DNA of 49,918 nt from JBBRCX01 sp038204465 (GCA_038204465.1 JBBRCX010000020.1:1-49918), one strand, 5' to 3'; numbered from the stretch's first letter, positions 6,539 through 15,702 are shown. The notes: generated by a model from the sequence alone, not told the origin. Program-made: numbers and translations.

Positions 6539-9088
6539 ATGCCAGGATCTCGCCCAACCGTACTGCTCGCGCTGGACGATTTGCATTTTCCGGATCGTCA
6601 CGACGTCTTGCAGTTCCTTGAGCCGGGCGAGAAGTGTCCAGCCAATCCCGTGCTCTCGCCGCGACCCGGGCAATGGGATGGCACTCGGTGCAAGGTCTAT
6701 GGCACCGTCCTGTTCGACCCCGCCGATCGCCTCTTCAAGATGTGGTACAGCGGCGGCGCCGATCATCCCGACGCCGTCCGCCGCCAGGAAGGCTCGCCGC
6801 GTCATATCGGTTACGCCTTCAGCAACGACGGAATCAATTGGGAGCGGCCGGACCTCGGAATCATCGAGTACAACGGTTCCACGCGGAACAATCTGATTCA
6901 TCTCGACGCCCAGGCGCCCAACGTCTTCCTTCAGCGAGATGAGGCCGATCCCCAAAAGCGCTTCCTGCTTATCACCGAATCGGGACTCGACACATCGAAG
7001 GTGAAACTGCTGCACAGCCCGGACGGCGTCCGCTGGCGCCGCTGTGAAAAGAATGCCATCACCGGTGAACAAGACTGGCGCAAGCGCGCCCACGAGCCCT
7101 TCAGCATCCTTTATGACCCGCTCGATCCCGATCCTTCGCGCCGATGGAAGGGCTATTCACTCCTGCATCTGTTCGAAAACGGTTACCGCGGCCGGGCCGT
7201 CGGCCTTTTCACCGCCTCCGATCCCGAAAGTTGGGTGGAGTGGCCCACCCAGCCCATCATGAGCGCGATCGACGGAATGGAGAGCGAGATTCACATCCCC
7301 CACGTCACGCGCTTCCACGACACCTACGTGATGCTGTACGACGCGATGGAGCCGAACCATCACGCGCAGGCGGAGCTCGCGCTCAGCGATGATGGAATCA
7401 AATTCCGCCGCGTCCAGAACGGCGTCAAGCTGATCCCCAACGGGCCGCCGGGACAGCCCGATGCCGGAAAGGTCTGCGTCTCGCCGCGATCGCTCTTCAC
7501 GCATGATGGAAAGATTTGGTGGTACTACACCATCTCCACCGACACTTACCAGACCGGCCCCCGCGGATTTCGCGGCTCGCCCTGGTATCGCTACGTCGCG
7601 CTCGCCAACTGGCGCGAGGATGGCTTCGCATCACTGCGCCCCATTAGCAAAGATGGACGCGCGACCGTCAGCACCTGCAATCTCAGGGCAATGGCGGACG
7701 GAACAGCCCACATCTGGATCAACGCCGATGCGCCCTCGTCGTGCGGTGGAATCACCGTGGAGTTGCTCGATGCAGAAGGCGACGTCCGAGGGACAAGCCG
7801 CCGGTGGATCGGCGATGAGGTCCGAGCGCCTATCCGGTGGAACGAGCGCGAGCCCGTTGTGCGAGCCGGAGAACAAGTAAGCCTCAGACTCCGGTTCGGC
7901 GGTCCCGCGACCCGTCTCTTTGCCGTCGGCATGGACCGCGTCGAGCGAGTCCCCGCAGCGGAACGTTCTTCGGCGATGGCTCCGCCGGCCGCGAAACGAT
8001 CAGCCGGCCCCGCGCAATTCGCCTGGAGCTTTCAAGCGTCAGCCAAAATCAGCTCCTCCCCTGTGCTGCACAACAATCGGCTGTTTGTCACGTCCTGGGA
8101 CCAGAACCTCTACGCGCTTGACCCCACAACCGGGAAGCTGTCGTGGAAACACGCAACAGGCAACATCATCTCCACTTCTCCAGCGCCCCACCGCGATACT
8201 GTCTACACCGGTTCGCGCGATGGGAACATCTACGCCGTGGACATCAACAGCGGCGAACTGCGCTGGAAGACCCCGGCTTCAAGCGGCCGCTCGCCTGGTT
8301 CCATCAACGGCGCCTGGATCGACTGTTCCCCCGCCATCGCGCCCTTCCTGCCGCGCTGGGGCAGCGAGACTGAACCGCCGCACCGGCTTTTCGTCGGAAC
8401 CCACAACCGTGACATGAATGCGCTCGACCTCGAGAGCGGCACGCGCCAGTGGAGCTTCCCAACGTTCAACTGGATCTTGTCGCGCCCGGCGATCAGCGAG
8501 TACACCGTCTATTTCGGTTCGATGGATGGATACGTCTACGCGGTGGATGCAAGAGTCGGCGCGCTGCAGTGGCGGTATCGCGTGGGACGCCATCTAAGAT
8601 ATGCGACCAGCGTCCTGCCCGGCAGCGTGGTGTGCGAGGCCGTCTGCGGCGCCCCGCTCGTCAAAGACGGCACCGTTTACATTGGCGCCGACGACGGCTT
8701 CCTCTACGCGCTGGACGCCGGCAGCGGCGAGGAGCGCTGGGTATATCAGACTTCGAAGTGGATCTGGGGCCAGCCGGCGATGATCGAAGGCGTTCTGGTC
8801 GTCGCCTCCGCGGACGGCTGCGTATACGGACTCGACGCGTCCTCCGGAAAGCTGCGATGGCGCGTCCGCACCACAACCGCGAACTACGCCGATGTGGTCG
8901 TTCGAAGCGGCTCAGCGCTCGTCGCATGCACCGACGGCCGACTGTATGCCATCGATCCGATTCGCGGCGCTGTTGCGTGGACGTTTGACGCCGGCGCCGG
9001 CCTTCGCGCAGCGCCGGCCGTAGCCGATAGCGGGCTGATCTACCTCACCACCTGCGGCGGCAGCGTCCACGCGCTACGGGTGAGATGA
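6539..9088 (+). CDS. GH43/GH32-like five-bladed propeller fused to a PQQ-type propeller
   Basis: An 849-residue, two-part protein. Residues about 1-355 resemble the five-bladed propeller of GH43/GH32/GH130-type glycosidases (blade motifs LFDPADRLFKMWYSGG, RHIGYAFSNDGINW and RAVGLFTASDPESW), followed to about 465 by a beta-sandwich. Residues about 484-849 are a PQQ-like beta-propeller with eight repeats of the pattern LYALDPTTGKLSW, ending VHALRVR. A fusion of the two propellers is not one I know. There is no signal peptide, so the protein is probably cytoplasmic. It starts at ATG 6539 with only a weak ribosome-binding site, and its stop is 13 bp before the next gene, a paralogue of its first part. 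Catalytic acids cannot be assigned by eye. Confidence 0.8.
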   Translation: MPGSRPTVLLALDDLHFPDRHDVLQFLEPGEKCPANPVLSPRPGQWDGTRCKVYGTVLFDPADRLFKMWYSGGADHPDAVRRQEGSPRHIGYAFSNDGINWERPDLGIIEYNGSTRNNLIHLDAQAPNVFLQRDEADPQKRFLLITESGLDTSKVKLLHSPDGVRWRRCEKNAITGEQDWRKRAHEPFSILYDPLDPDPSRRWKGYSLLHLFENGYRGRAVGLFTASDPESWVEWPTQPIMSAIDGMESEIHIPHVTRFHDTYVMLYDAMEPNHHAQAELALSDDGIKFRRVQNGVKLIPNGPPGQPDAGKVCVSPRSLFTHDGKIWWYYTISTDTYQTGPRGFRGSPWYRYVALANWREDGFASLRPISKDGRATVSTCNLRAMADGTAHIWINADAPSSCGGITVELLDAEGDVRGTSRRWIGDEVRAPIRWNEREPVVRAGEQVSLRLRFGGPATRLFAVGMDRVERVPAAERSSAMAPPAAKRSAGPAQFAWSFQASAKISSSPVLHNNRLFVTSWDQNLYALDPTTGKLSWKHATGNIISTSPAPHRDTVYTGSRDGNIYAVDINSGELRWKTPASSGRSPGSINGAWIDCSPAIAPFLPRWGSETEPPHRLFVGTHNRDMNALDLESGTRQWSFPTFNWILSRPAISEYTVYFGSMDGYVYAVDARVGALQWRYRVGRHLRYATSVLPGSVVCEAVCGAPLVKDGTVYIGADDGFLYALDAGSGEERWVYQTSKWIWGQPAMIEGVLVVASADGCVYGLDASSGKLRWRVRTTTANYADVVVRSGSALVACTDGRLYAIDPIRGAVAWTFDAGAGLRAAPAVADSGLIYLTTCGGSVHALRVR

Positions 9089-9101
9089 CCGGGAGGCGGC
9101 T

Positions 9102-10730
9102 TTGGATTCGCCCGAACGAAAGAGCCCGACCGAACCCGCCGACCTTCGGAAGAAGATCGACGACACGATCGCGGGTCGGCGTCCGATTGAGCCGAGCTAC
9201 CCCTATTTCAGCCCCGACTACCTCATTCCCTTCACCCACATCGGCACCGACAAGCAGCTCTTTGTCGACAACTTCATCCTCGATCACTTGGACGGCGTCG
9301 AGCGCATCTTCCCAGAACCGGCGCGTGCGCAAGAACCCATCCTCGAAGTCGGCGAACTGCCGTGGGAACCGCTCGCCAATCCGATTCCCAGCGCGGCGCT
9401 ATGGGACCCCGATGAGCGGAAGTTCAAGCTCTGGTACACCCAGTCGCTCACCGGCGATCCCTTCAATACCGGGCAGGTTCTCTGTTATGCCGAGTCGACC
9501 GATGCCCTTCATTGGACCAAGCCGCTGAGTGAACGCTGCCTGCCGTTTGAGGGGCACAAAGCGACCAACATCGTTGCTCGCGATACCGCCGCCATTGGGC
9601 TCGCGATGAACCATGACCGTAGCGACCTGTCGCGCAAGTTCCTGCTGCTGTATTGTCCGTACGGCGACGCGAAGAAGCAGGGGAAGAACATCATCTCGCG
9701 CGTCGCCGCCTCGCCTGACGGCGTCGCGTGGAAAACCATCAGCGAGGATACCCCCCACCGCCACCAGCACGAGCAGCGGATCATCTGGGATGAAGCAATC
9801 GGCAAGTGGATCGGCTACAGCCAGTACTCACATCATTGGCATCATGGTCCGCGCACGCGGCAGATCGGGCGCCAGAAGAGCAGCGACTTTATCAACTGGT
9901 CGCCGAAAGAAGTCGTCCTCTCCGGCGACTGGGATCCCAGCCTGCCGCCGAACATGGAGTTCGGTGCCAGCGCAATCAGCAAATACGGCGGCCAGTACCT
10001 CCTGATCGTTTCGGAATATCCCTGTGAGCCGCTCTGGTGCGTGCGCGAAGACGGCGCAAATTGGCGCGATCAGGTGCGGCCGAGGCTGGGACTCTACGCC
10101 AGTCGCGACGGCAGGCGCTGGTACCGCGCCGGAAACTCGCCATGGGCGGACAACGGCCCGTCCGGGAGTATGGACTACGGCTACCTGGATGGCGTCCCCG
10201 CAGGCGCGATGATTCATAAAGGCAAGATGGTGATTCCCTACCTCGCCGCGCCGCATAAGCAATGGGTCACCGGCCGGGTGGACAACCCGACCCTCGCGCC
10301 TGAAGCAGCGCGCGACGAATCGGCGGCCGCGCTAGCGGCGATGCGCCGCCTGTGCGACGACCCCTGGGCACAGGGCCCCAAACGTCAGCGCTCGATCGGA
10401 GCCCTCCTCATGCGCGAGGATGGATTCGCAGAACTTCGCCCGATCCATGCTCGCGGGCGCTTGTTCACCAGGCAGTTCGTCTTCGAGGGCGCCACGCTGC
10501 GCGTCAATGCGTCCTGCGGCTCTGGGTGCGTGCGAGTCGAGCTGCTTGATCCCATGTTCAAGCCCTGCACCGGATTCTCTGCTCAGGACTGCCGGCCACT
10601 TCGCGGCGAATCGGTCTGGCATTCCATCGCCTGGGAGAGCGGGGCCAAATTGGAAACCTTGTGGAACAAGCCCGTCCGGATCTGCTTCCACCTCGACCAG
10701 GCCAGCATTTTTTCATTTCAGTTTCAATGA
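9102..10730 (+). CDS. GH43/GH32-like five-bladed propeller protein (paralogue)
   Basis: The product has 542 residues from a TTG start at 9102, supported by GGGAGG seven bases upstream; the first downstream ATG would lose the N-terminal blade. It shares the architecture of the first 465 residues of its upstream neighbour: blade motifs such as ALWDPDERKFKLWYTQS, RVAASPDGVAW and LGLYASRDGRRWYRAG, then REDGFAELRPI and a C-terminal beta-sandwich. It lacks the PQQ propeller. There is no signal peptide. The two genes are 13 bp apart and probably arose by tandem duplication. Role: probably hydrolysis, phosphorolysis or binding of an oligosaccharide; the exact reaction is not readable. Confidence 0.78.
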   Translation: MDSPERKSPTEPADLRKKIDDTIAGRRPIEPSYPYFSPDYLIPFTHIGTDKQLFVDNFILDHLDGVERIFPEPARAQEPILEVGELPWEPLANPIPSAALWDPDERKFKLWYTQSLTGDPFNTGQVLCYAESTDALHWTKPLSERCLPFEGHKATNIVARDTAAIGLAMNHDRSDLSRKFLLLYCPYGDAKKQGKNIISRVAASPDGVAWKTISEDTPHRHQHEQRIIWDEAIGKWIGYSQYSHHWHHGPRTRQIGRQKSSDFINWSPKEVVLSGDWDPSLPPNMEFGASAISKYGGQYLLIVSEYPCEPLWCVREDGANWRDQVRPRLGLYASRDGRRWYRAGNSPWADNGPSGSMDYGYLDGVPAGAMIHKGKMVIPYLAAPHKQWVTGRVDNPTLAPEAARDESAAALAAMRRLCDDPWAQGPKRQRSIGALLMREDGFAELRPIHARGRLFTRQFVFEGATLRVNASCGSGCVRVELLDPMFKPCTGFSAQDCRPLRGESVWHSIAWESGAKLETLWNKPVRICFHLDQASIFSFQFQ

Positions 10731-10777
10731 GGATCGGGAATAAGAGGTAAGACTTCGGGATTACGGAGGCAGGATCA

Positions 10778-11770
10778 ATGACCGTGCGCCTCAATGTCAT
10801 CCACGCGCCGACAGGCATGAACAGCTTCGACGAGCGGGCGCTGGCGTCAACCGGCAGCGTTCTCCGCGGCGAATCCATCCGCACCGTGCAGGTCAACATC
10901 GGCCTTCGCTGCAATCTCGCCTGCCGTCATTGCCACGTCGAGTCGTCCCCCGGCCGGACCGAGGCGATGAGCTGGGAGACGATGCGCCTGGTTCTCGCTG
11001 CCGCAGCGCGAGCTGGCGCAAGCACCCTGGACATCACCGGAGGCGCACCGGAAATGCACGTTCACTTTCGGCGCTTCGTCGAGGCAGCCCGCGCGCAGGG
11101 CCTGGTGGTGATGGTCCGCACGAATCTCACCATCCTCCTCGAAGAGGAGCATCGCGACCTGCCGGAGTTTTTTCGCGCCCATCGCGTTCACCTCATCGCC
11201 TCCCTCCCCTGCTATCTCGAAGATAATGTTGACCGGCAGCGCGGCCGGGGCGTGTACGTCGAGAGCGTCCAGGCCATCCGTCGCTTGAACGAACGGGGAT
11301 ATGGAATCCAGCCGGAGTTGATGCTCGATCTCGTCTTCAATCCCGGCGGCGCCTCCCTGCCCCCGCCTCAGCAGCAGTTGGAGGAAGAATATCGCCGGGA
11401 GTTGGCCGGGCGCTTTGCGATTCGCTTCACGCGGCTGTTGACGATCGCGAACATGCCGATCGGCCGATTCCTCCACGACCTCCGCCGGCAGGAAGAGGAT
11501 GCCGCCTACTGCGAAACGCTGCGAAACGCTTTCAATCCCGCGACGCTGCAGGGCCTGATGTGCCGGCACCAGCTCCACGTGGGTTGGGACGGCACGCTGT
11601 ACGATTGCGACTTCAACTTCGCGTTGAACCTGCCGGCGAGCCCCGAAGGATCGCGACACGTTCGCGACTTTGATCCCCGCTCATTCGCCGCGCGCCGGGT
11701 CACCACGGGCGCGCACTGCTTCGGATGCACCGCCGGCCCGGGCTCGTCGTGCGGCGGGGCGCTGGTATAA
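10778..11770 (+). CDS. arsS: Arsenosugar-biosynthesis-type radical SAM protein ArsS
   Basis: A 330-residue radical SAM enzyme with the iron-sulfur motif Cys45-x3-Cys49-x2-Cys52 (CNLACRHCH), SAM-contact segment DITGGAPEM, and the C-terminal Cys-rich signature CFGCTAGPGSSCGGALV that marks the ArsS/DUF3641 family. Some family members carry selenocysteine in this region; here all positions are Cys. ArsS acts after ArsM-type methylation to add a 5'-deoxyadenosyl group to dimethylarsenite on the way to arsenosugars. GGAGG lies nine bases before ATG 10778. It is followed in the same frame by the linked glycosyltransferase. No arsM is visible in the window, so an arsenic substrate is inferred from family membership only. 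Confidence 0.85.
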   Translation: MTVRLNVIHAPTGMNSFDERALASTGSVLRGESIRTVQVNIGLRCNLACRHCHVESSPGRTEAMSWETMRLVLAAAARAGASTLDITGGAPEMHVHFRRFVEAARAQGLVVMVRTNLTILLEEEHRDLPEFFRAHRVHLIASLPCYLEDNVDRQRGRGVYVESVQAIRRLNERGYGIQPELMLDLVFNPGGASLPPPQQQLEEEYRRELAGRFAIRFTRLLTIANMPIGRFLHDLRRQEEDAAYCETLRNAFNPATLQGLMCRHQLHVGWDGTLYDCDFNFALNLPASPEGSRHVRDFDPRSFAARRVTTGAHCFGCTAGPGSSCGGALV

Positions 11771-11821
11771 CTTCCCGCGATCCACGACCCACCTGCCCAT
11801 CCTCCGGCCCCGCCGCAGCGA

Positions 11822-12427
11822 CTGCTGGTCTTCACGCGCTTCCCCAAATCGGGCGAAGTGAAGACGCGCCTCGTTCCCTTTCTCGGTCCGGACCGGGCGG
11901 CCGATCTCTCCCGAGAAATGACTCTTCATACCCTGGCCGCCGCGCGCACCTTGCGCCGCTGGTTCGACCTCGAGATAAAGATTCGCTTCGCCGGCGGCAG
12001 CGTCGCGCAGATGCGCATGCTCTTCGGGACCGAGTGGCACTATGCAGAGCAGGGCCCCGGCAACCTTGGCGAGCGGCTGGGCCGGGCGTTCGACGACGCT
12101 TTCAAGGCCGGGTGCAAACAGGTCGTGGCAATCGGAACCGATTGCCCGCAACTGACCCCTGACCTGATCCGCTCGGCGTTCTACGCGCTGCGAGAGAAAG
12201 ACCTGGTGCTCGGCCCCGCGCGCGATGGCGGCTACTACTTGATCGGCTTGCGCGCCCCGCACCTGGTCTTCGACGCTATCCCCTGGGGAACCGATCGGGT
12301 GTTGGCCCAGACGCTGAAACGGGCGCATGAACTGCGACTGGACGTGCAGCAAATGATTGATCTCGATGACGTTGACCGCCCGCAAGACTTGCCCGTCTGG
12401 GAACGCGTGCGCGCGAACCTGGATTGA
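11822..12427 (+). CDS. rSAM-associated transferase 1 (DUF2064 glycosyltransferase-like)
   Basis: The product is a nucleotidyl/glycosyltransferase-fold protein of about 200 residues, of the family linked to ArsS-type radical SAM genes. Motifs: LLVFTRFPKSGEVKTRL at the N-terminus (nucleotide-binding strand and loop), IGTDCPQLTPDLI (metal-binding TD) and LGPARDGGYYLIGL. The start is a problem: the frame is the same as that of arsS, directly after its TAA (11768-11770), and holds no ATG, GTG or TTG until GTG 11858, which would delete the first strand. I place the start at CTG 11822, the point where homology begins; readthrough of the arsS stop is the alternative. It converges with the minus-strand glycosyltransferase, seven bases away. 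Confidence 0.75.
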   Translation: MLVFTRFPKSGEVKTRLVPFLGPDRAADLSREMTLHTLAAARTLRRWFDLEIKIRFAGGSVAQMRMLFGTEWHYAEQGPGNLGERLGRAFDDAFKAGCKQVVAIGTDCPQLTPDLIRSAFYALREKDLVLGPARDGGYYLIGLRAPHLVFDAIPWGTDRVLAQTLKRAHELRLDVQQMIDLDDVDRPQDLPVWERVRANLD

Positions 12428-12434
12428 TGTCACA

Positions 12435-13154
12435 TCATCGAGCTTCGCGGTTCCAGCGGTTGTAGCGCGACCAGAGTCGCTCCGGCGAGGCGCCCATCGT
12501 TTCAAATGCAAGCAGCATCAGATCGATTCCAAACTGGCGCGCGACGCCACGGGTGATGAATCGCCGAGGGGACGTGCACACGGGCGGGCGAAGGATCGCC
12601 GTCCGCCCGAGGTGCTTCATCCGCCGGCAGAACCGGATGTCCTCCATAAGGCGAACCAGCGGAAACCCGCCGATTCGCTCGAAAGTTTCCCGCCGCACGA
12701 AGATCGCCTGGTCCCCGTAGAAGTTCCGCGTCCAGCGGAAGCGCACGCGGTTGCACATCGTCACAACCTTCAGGGCATAACGGTCCCAGGGGCTCCGCTT
12801 CGGATCGTCCCAAAACTGGAAATCAAACGCGCCTCCCACCACATCCGGGTCCCGCAGTGCCGCGTCGATGAATCGCGCAAAGTCCAACGGGAGCAGCGTA
12901 TCGGCGTGCAGAAAGAGAAGAATCTCTCCCGTCGCCACCGCGGCGCCGCGATTCAGGGCCTGGGCGCGATGGTTGGAGCCGCGAATCACGCTAACTCCCG
13001 CGCGTCCTTCAACCAGTTCCGGTGTGCGATCGGCGCTGCAGCAATCGCTGACGATGAATTCGCAAGGCGCTCCCGCCGCGGCCGCCGAACTGTGCGCCAG
13101 CGTATCGCCGAGTGTCTGCGATTCATTCAGCGTGGGAATGATGATCGAGAGCAT
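12435..13154 (-). CDS. rSAM-associated transferase 2 (GT2-family glycosyltransferase)
   Basis: A 239-residue GT-A glycosyltransferase. The N-terminal strand LSIIIPTLNESQTL, the segment VSDCCSADRT, the DxD-equivalent LFLHADTLLP and the acceptor-loop segment MEDIRFCRRMKHLG are all present, matching the ArsS-associated (TIGR04283-type) transferase family. It probably transfers a sugar from a nucleotide donor in arsenosugar or related glycolipid synthesis. ATG 13154 (MLSIII) is preferred over 13166. It is the last gene of a minus-strand operon: flavoprotein, then sterol-desaturase-family gene, then this, with 21 bp to the upstream gene. A C-terminal helix may be membrane-associated. Confidence 0.82.
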   Translation of the reverse strand: MLSIIIPTLNESQTLGDTLAHSSAAAAGAPCEFIVSDCCSADRTPELVEGRAGVSVIRGSNHRAQALNRGAAVATGEILLFLHADTLLPLDFARFIDAALRDPDVVGGAFDFQFWDDPKRSPWDRYALKVVTMCNRVRFRWTRNFYGDQAIFVRRETFERIGGFPLVRLMEDIRFCRRMKHLGRTAILRPPVCTSPRRFITRGVARQFGIDLMLLAFETMGASPERLWSRYNRWNREAR

Positions 13155-13175
13155 TTGGTAGTACACGAGACGGTG

Positions 13176-14075
13176 CTACTCGGCCAGCTGCCGGGGGTTG
13201 TCTCCGACCTGCACGTCCTCCGCATCCGCCAAGCCTCGACCGGCCTGTGCTACGAACGGCATCGCCAGCAGCTTGACTGCGGTCAACCGCATCGGGTCGC
13301 GGCAATCGGGGACGCCGATCACGATCGCTTTTTGCGGAACATTCAGCCGCACCGTGCCATGAAGTCGGTCCCAGCAGGAGAAGATGTTGGAGAAGTTGGA
13401 ATCCATGGACCGCCGGACAATGGAGTGATGGATGCCATGCATGCGCGGGGTAACGATCAGCCAGTTCAACATCCGTTCGAGACGGATGGGCAGACGCCAG
13501 TTGCTGTGATGAAACTGCGTCTCGGCCTCCAATGCGATCTCGTATGCCAGCGCGAGCACCGGCCCGACGCCAATCAAAGCGACCTGCGCGGCGCGCACCG
13601 CAACGCTGAACGCGATCTCGCCGAAATGGAATCGTGCCGCGGTGAAGACATCCAGATCCAGGTCCGTGTGATGAACGTGATGAAAGCGCCAGAACAGCGG
13701 CACGCGATGGTTGAGCCAGTGCCAGCCATACATGCTGTAGTCGAGCAGCATGAACGCCAGGACCGCTCGCCCGAAATTGGGTAACGGCAGCACACGGACG
13801 AGTCCGAACCCGCGCGCTTGCCCCCACGCCGCGACGGTTACCACCGCGGGAATCAGCGCCAACCGCAGCACGGCGAAGCCGCTGAATGCCAGGGCGCCTA
13901 TTGCGGGAAGTCGCTCGCTGCGGCGTTGGACGCGCGCTCGCAACGGGCGCAGGGCTTCAAGTAGCGCAAGCAGCAGATACAGCGCGATCAGAATCGATGC
14001 GCCCCAATAATCAAACAGCGGAAAGATCCTCATGGGCGGTTTGAATTGTAGCCGCTGAAGGATCGCTGGCTTCAT
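13176..14075 (-). CDS. Sterol desaturase / fatty acid hydroxylase superfamily membrane protein
   Basis: A 299-residue integral membrane di-iron oxygenase. The His clusters are visible: HWLNH, HHVHH and, after a gap, HGIHH, the expected HxxxH/HxxHH set that binds two irons facing the cytoplasm. Hydrophobic segments include about residues 15-45 and two further pairs. ATG 14075 is chosen because it overlaps the TGA of the upstream flavoprotein (ATGA); an in-frame ATG at 14105 is less likely. Family members hydroxylate or desaturate sterols, fatty acids or carotenoids, or cleave ether lipids. In an ArsS-type cluster it could modify a lipid carrier or arsenolipid, but that is inference. Confidence 0.82.
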   Translation of the reverse strand: MKPAILQRLQFKPPMRIFPLFDYWGASILIALYLLLALLEALRPLRARVQRRSERLPAIGALAFSGFAVLRLALIPAVVTVAAWGQARGFGLVRVLPLPNFGRAVLAFMLLDYSMYGWHWLNHRVPLFWRFHHVHHTDLDLDVFTAARFHFGEIAFSVAVRAAQVALIGVGPVLALAYEIALEAETQFHHSNWRLPIRLERMLNWLIVTPRMHGIHHSIVRRSMDSNFSNIFSCWDRLHGTVRLNVPQKAIVIGVPDCRDPMRLTAVKLLAMPFVAQAGRGLADAEDVQVGDNPRQLAE

Positions 14076-15592
14076 CGAACGAAATCGAACCAGCGCTTCA
14101 GCCATCTGCGCGTCCCGGAGCCGATCGTGCTCTGGAAATAGTCATCGGCGGCCTTCTTGATCACTTCGGATTGCGTCGGATACGGATATATGACCCGCGC
14201 CAGCTTCTTCAGGCCTATCCGCCCCACCATCGCCGTCGTAATCTGCGTGATGATTTCGCCGGCGTGGCTCGCCACGAGCGTCGCTCCGAGGATCCGGTCA
14301 GTCCCCTTCTCCAGATGAAGTTTGAGGAAGCCCTCCGTCTCACCGTCGGTGATGCAGCGATCGATCTCAGCTAGCGGGACGAAAATGCTCTGCACCGCCA
14401 GCCCCTTGCGGCCGGCGGTTTCCTCATCCATCCCCACGTGCGCGATTTCCGGGTCCGAGTAGGTGCACCGCGGGATGATCAGCTTGCTCACGCGCCGGCG
14501 GAAAGGAAGCAGCGCGTTCTGCAGCGCGATGCGAGCGCTCGCATCCGCCATATGCGTGAATTTGAAAGGCAGGCAGACATCACCGGCCGCATAGATGCTC
14601 CGGTTGGACGTACGCAGGAAATCGTCGACCGCCACTCCCTTCTCATTGAACCGCACTCCCGCCACTTCCAGACCGAGCCCCTCGACATTCGGTGTGCGGC
14701 CGACGCCCACCAGGATCGCATCGGCGAGAAGACTCGTCGTCGCGCCGAAGGAGCTGACGATCAGCCGTGACGCGCTTCCTTCCTCAACGACCTCGCGAAC
14801 CGTTGCATTGAGATGAACCTCAATGTTCTCCCGGCGAAATACCTGCAGCAGCAAATCGGCGGCAGCGCGATCTTCTTTGAGCAGGAATTGCTCCCCCTTC
14901 TGAAGAATGCTGACCTGCGAGCCGAGACGCGCGAAGGCCTGCGCCAGTTCGCAGCCGAGCGGCCCGCCGCCGACCACCGCGAGCCGCCTCGGCAGCTCGG
15001 TGAGATTGAAGACGGTTTCATTCGTGAAGTGACGCGACTGCTTGAGCCCGGGAATGTCAGGCAGAACCGGCCGCGCGCCGGTCGCAATGATCGCCTTCCG
15101 GAAACGGAGCCGCCGGCCATCGACGTCGATGCTGTCCCGCCCTGCGAATCGCGCGTTGCCAAAGAACACGTCGATCCCGCGATCATCGCGGAAGTGCCGG
15201 GCGGCATCGTGCGCGCTGATCTGCGCCCTGAGCCGTCGCATGCGCTCCATCACCGCTGCAAAATCCGGCGTCGGTTCTCCTGGAACTCGCAGGCCGTAAT
15301 CCCCAGCGCCGCGAACCTCGGCAGCCGCGCGGGCACAGCGGATCACCGCTTTGGAGGGGACGCATCCCGTTACCAGACAGTCGCCGCCGGTCAGTGCCCG
15401 CTCGATCAGGGCAACCTTCGCGCCGATCAGCGCAGCCCCTGCCGCCGCGACCAGGCCCGCCGTCCCCGCGCCGACGATAACCAGGTTATACCGGCTCGCC
15501 GGAGTTGGATTCGTCCACTGTGGCGGATGCGTGTTGCGCAGCAGCAGCTGGTCGTGCGGATCGTTCGCAAGTAATTCGACGTGCCCCGGCAT
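14072..15592 (-). CDS. Mercuric-reductase-like FAD-dependent disulfide oxidoreductase
   Basis: A 506-residue member of the lipoamide dehydrogenase/mercuric reductase family. FAD-binding GAGTAGLVAAAGA begins at residue 41; the redox pair is Cys72 and Cys77 (GGDCLVTGCVPSK); NAD(P)H binding is at VVGGGPLGCELAQ; the second FAD contact is IYAAGDVC; a dimerisation domain is at the C-terminus. The usual C-terminal His-Glu pair is not in canonical form (YPYPTQSE), and there is neither an N-terminal metal-binding domain nor the C-terminal Cys pair that a true mercuric reductase uses to bind Hg(II). It is therefore unlikely to reduce mercury. It heads the three-gene minus-strand operon and may supply reducing power or reduce an arsenical or quinone; this is inference. 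Confidence 0.8.
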   Translation of the reverse strand: MPGHVELLANDPHDQLLLRNTHPPQWTNPTPASRYNLVIVGAGTAGLVAAAGAALIGAKVALIERALTGGDCLVTGCVPSKAVIRCARAAAEVRGAGDYGLRVPGEPTPDFAAVMERMRRLRAQISAHDAARHFRDDRGIDVFFGNARFAGRDSIDVDGRRLRFRKAIIATGARPVLPDIPGLKQSRHFTNETVFNLTELPRRLAVVGGGPLGCELAQAFARLGSQVSILQKGEQFLLKEDRAAADLLLQVFRRENIEVHLNATVREVVEEGSASRLIVSSFGATTSLLADAILVGVGRTPNVEGLGLEVAGVRFNEKGVAVDDFLRTSNRSIYAAGDVCLPFKFTHMADASARIALQNALLPFRRRVSKLIIPRCTYSDPEIAHVGMDEETAGRKGLAVQSIFVPLAEIDRCITDGETEGFLKLHLEKGTDRILGATLVASHAGEIITQITTAMVGRIGLKKLARVIYPYPTQSEVIKKAADDYFQSTIGSGTRRWLKRWFDFVR

Positions 15593-15702
15593 CCCACGAG
15601 TGTAAGCGCCAATCCTCCGAGGCGAGAGTTCATTCGGAATTCACCGACTCTCTCGCGCCCGTCCGCTTGACGGGATACGCGTGCGGGTCTATCAGGGCGC
15701 GC

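Noticed and set aside
12357..13784. 475-codon plus-strand open frame
   Set aside because: Antisense to the GT2 and sterol-desaturase-family genes, whose motifs are clear; Arg/His-rich composition is that of a shadow frame in GC-rich DNA.
14072..15592. True mercuric reductase as part of a mer operon
   Set aside because: No metal-binding N-terminal domain, no C-terminal Cys pair and no merR, merT or merP nearby.
15505..15702. Upstream extension of the phosphodiesterase frame
   Set aside because: It overlaps the divergent flavoprotein gene and has no similarity to the family; the GTG at 15703 with AGGG upstream fits better.
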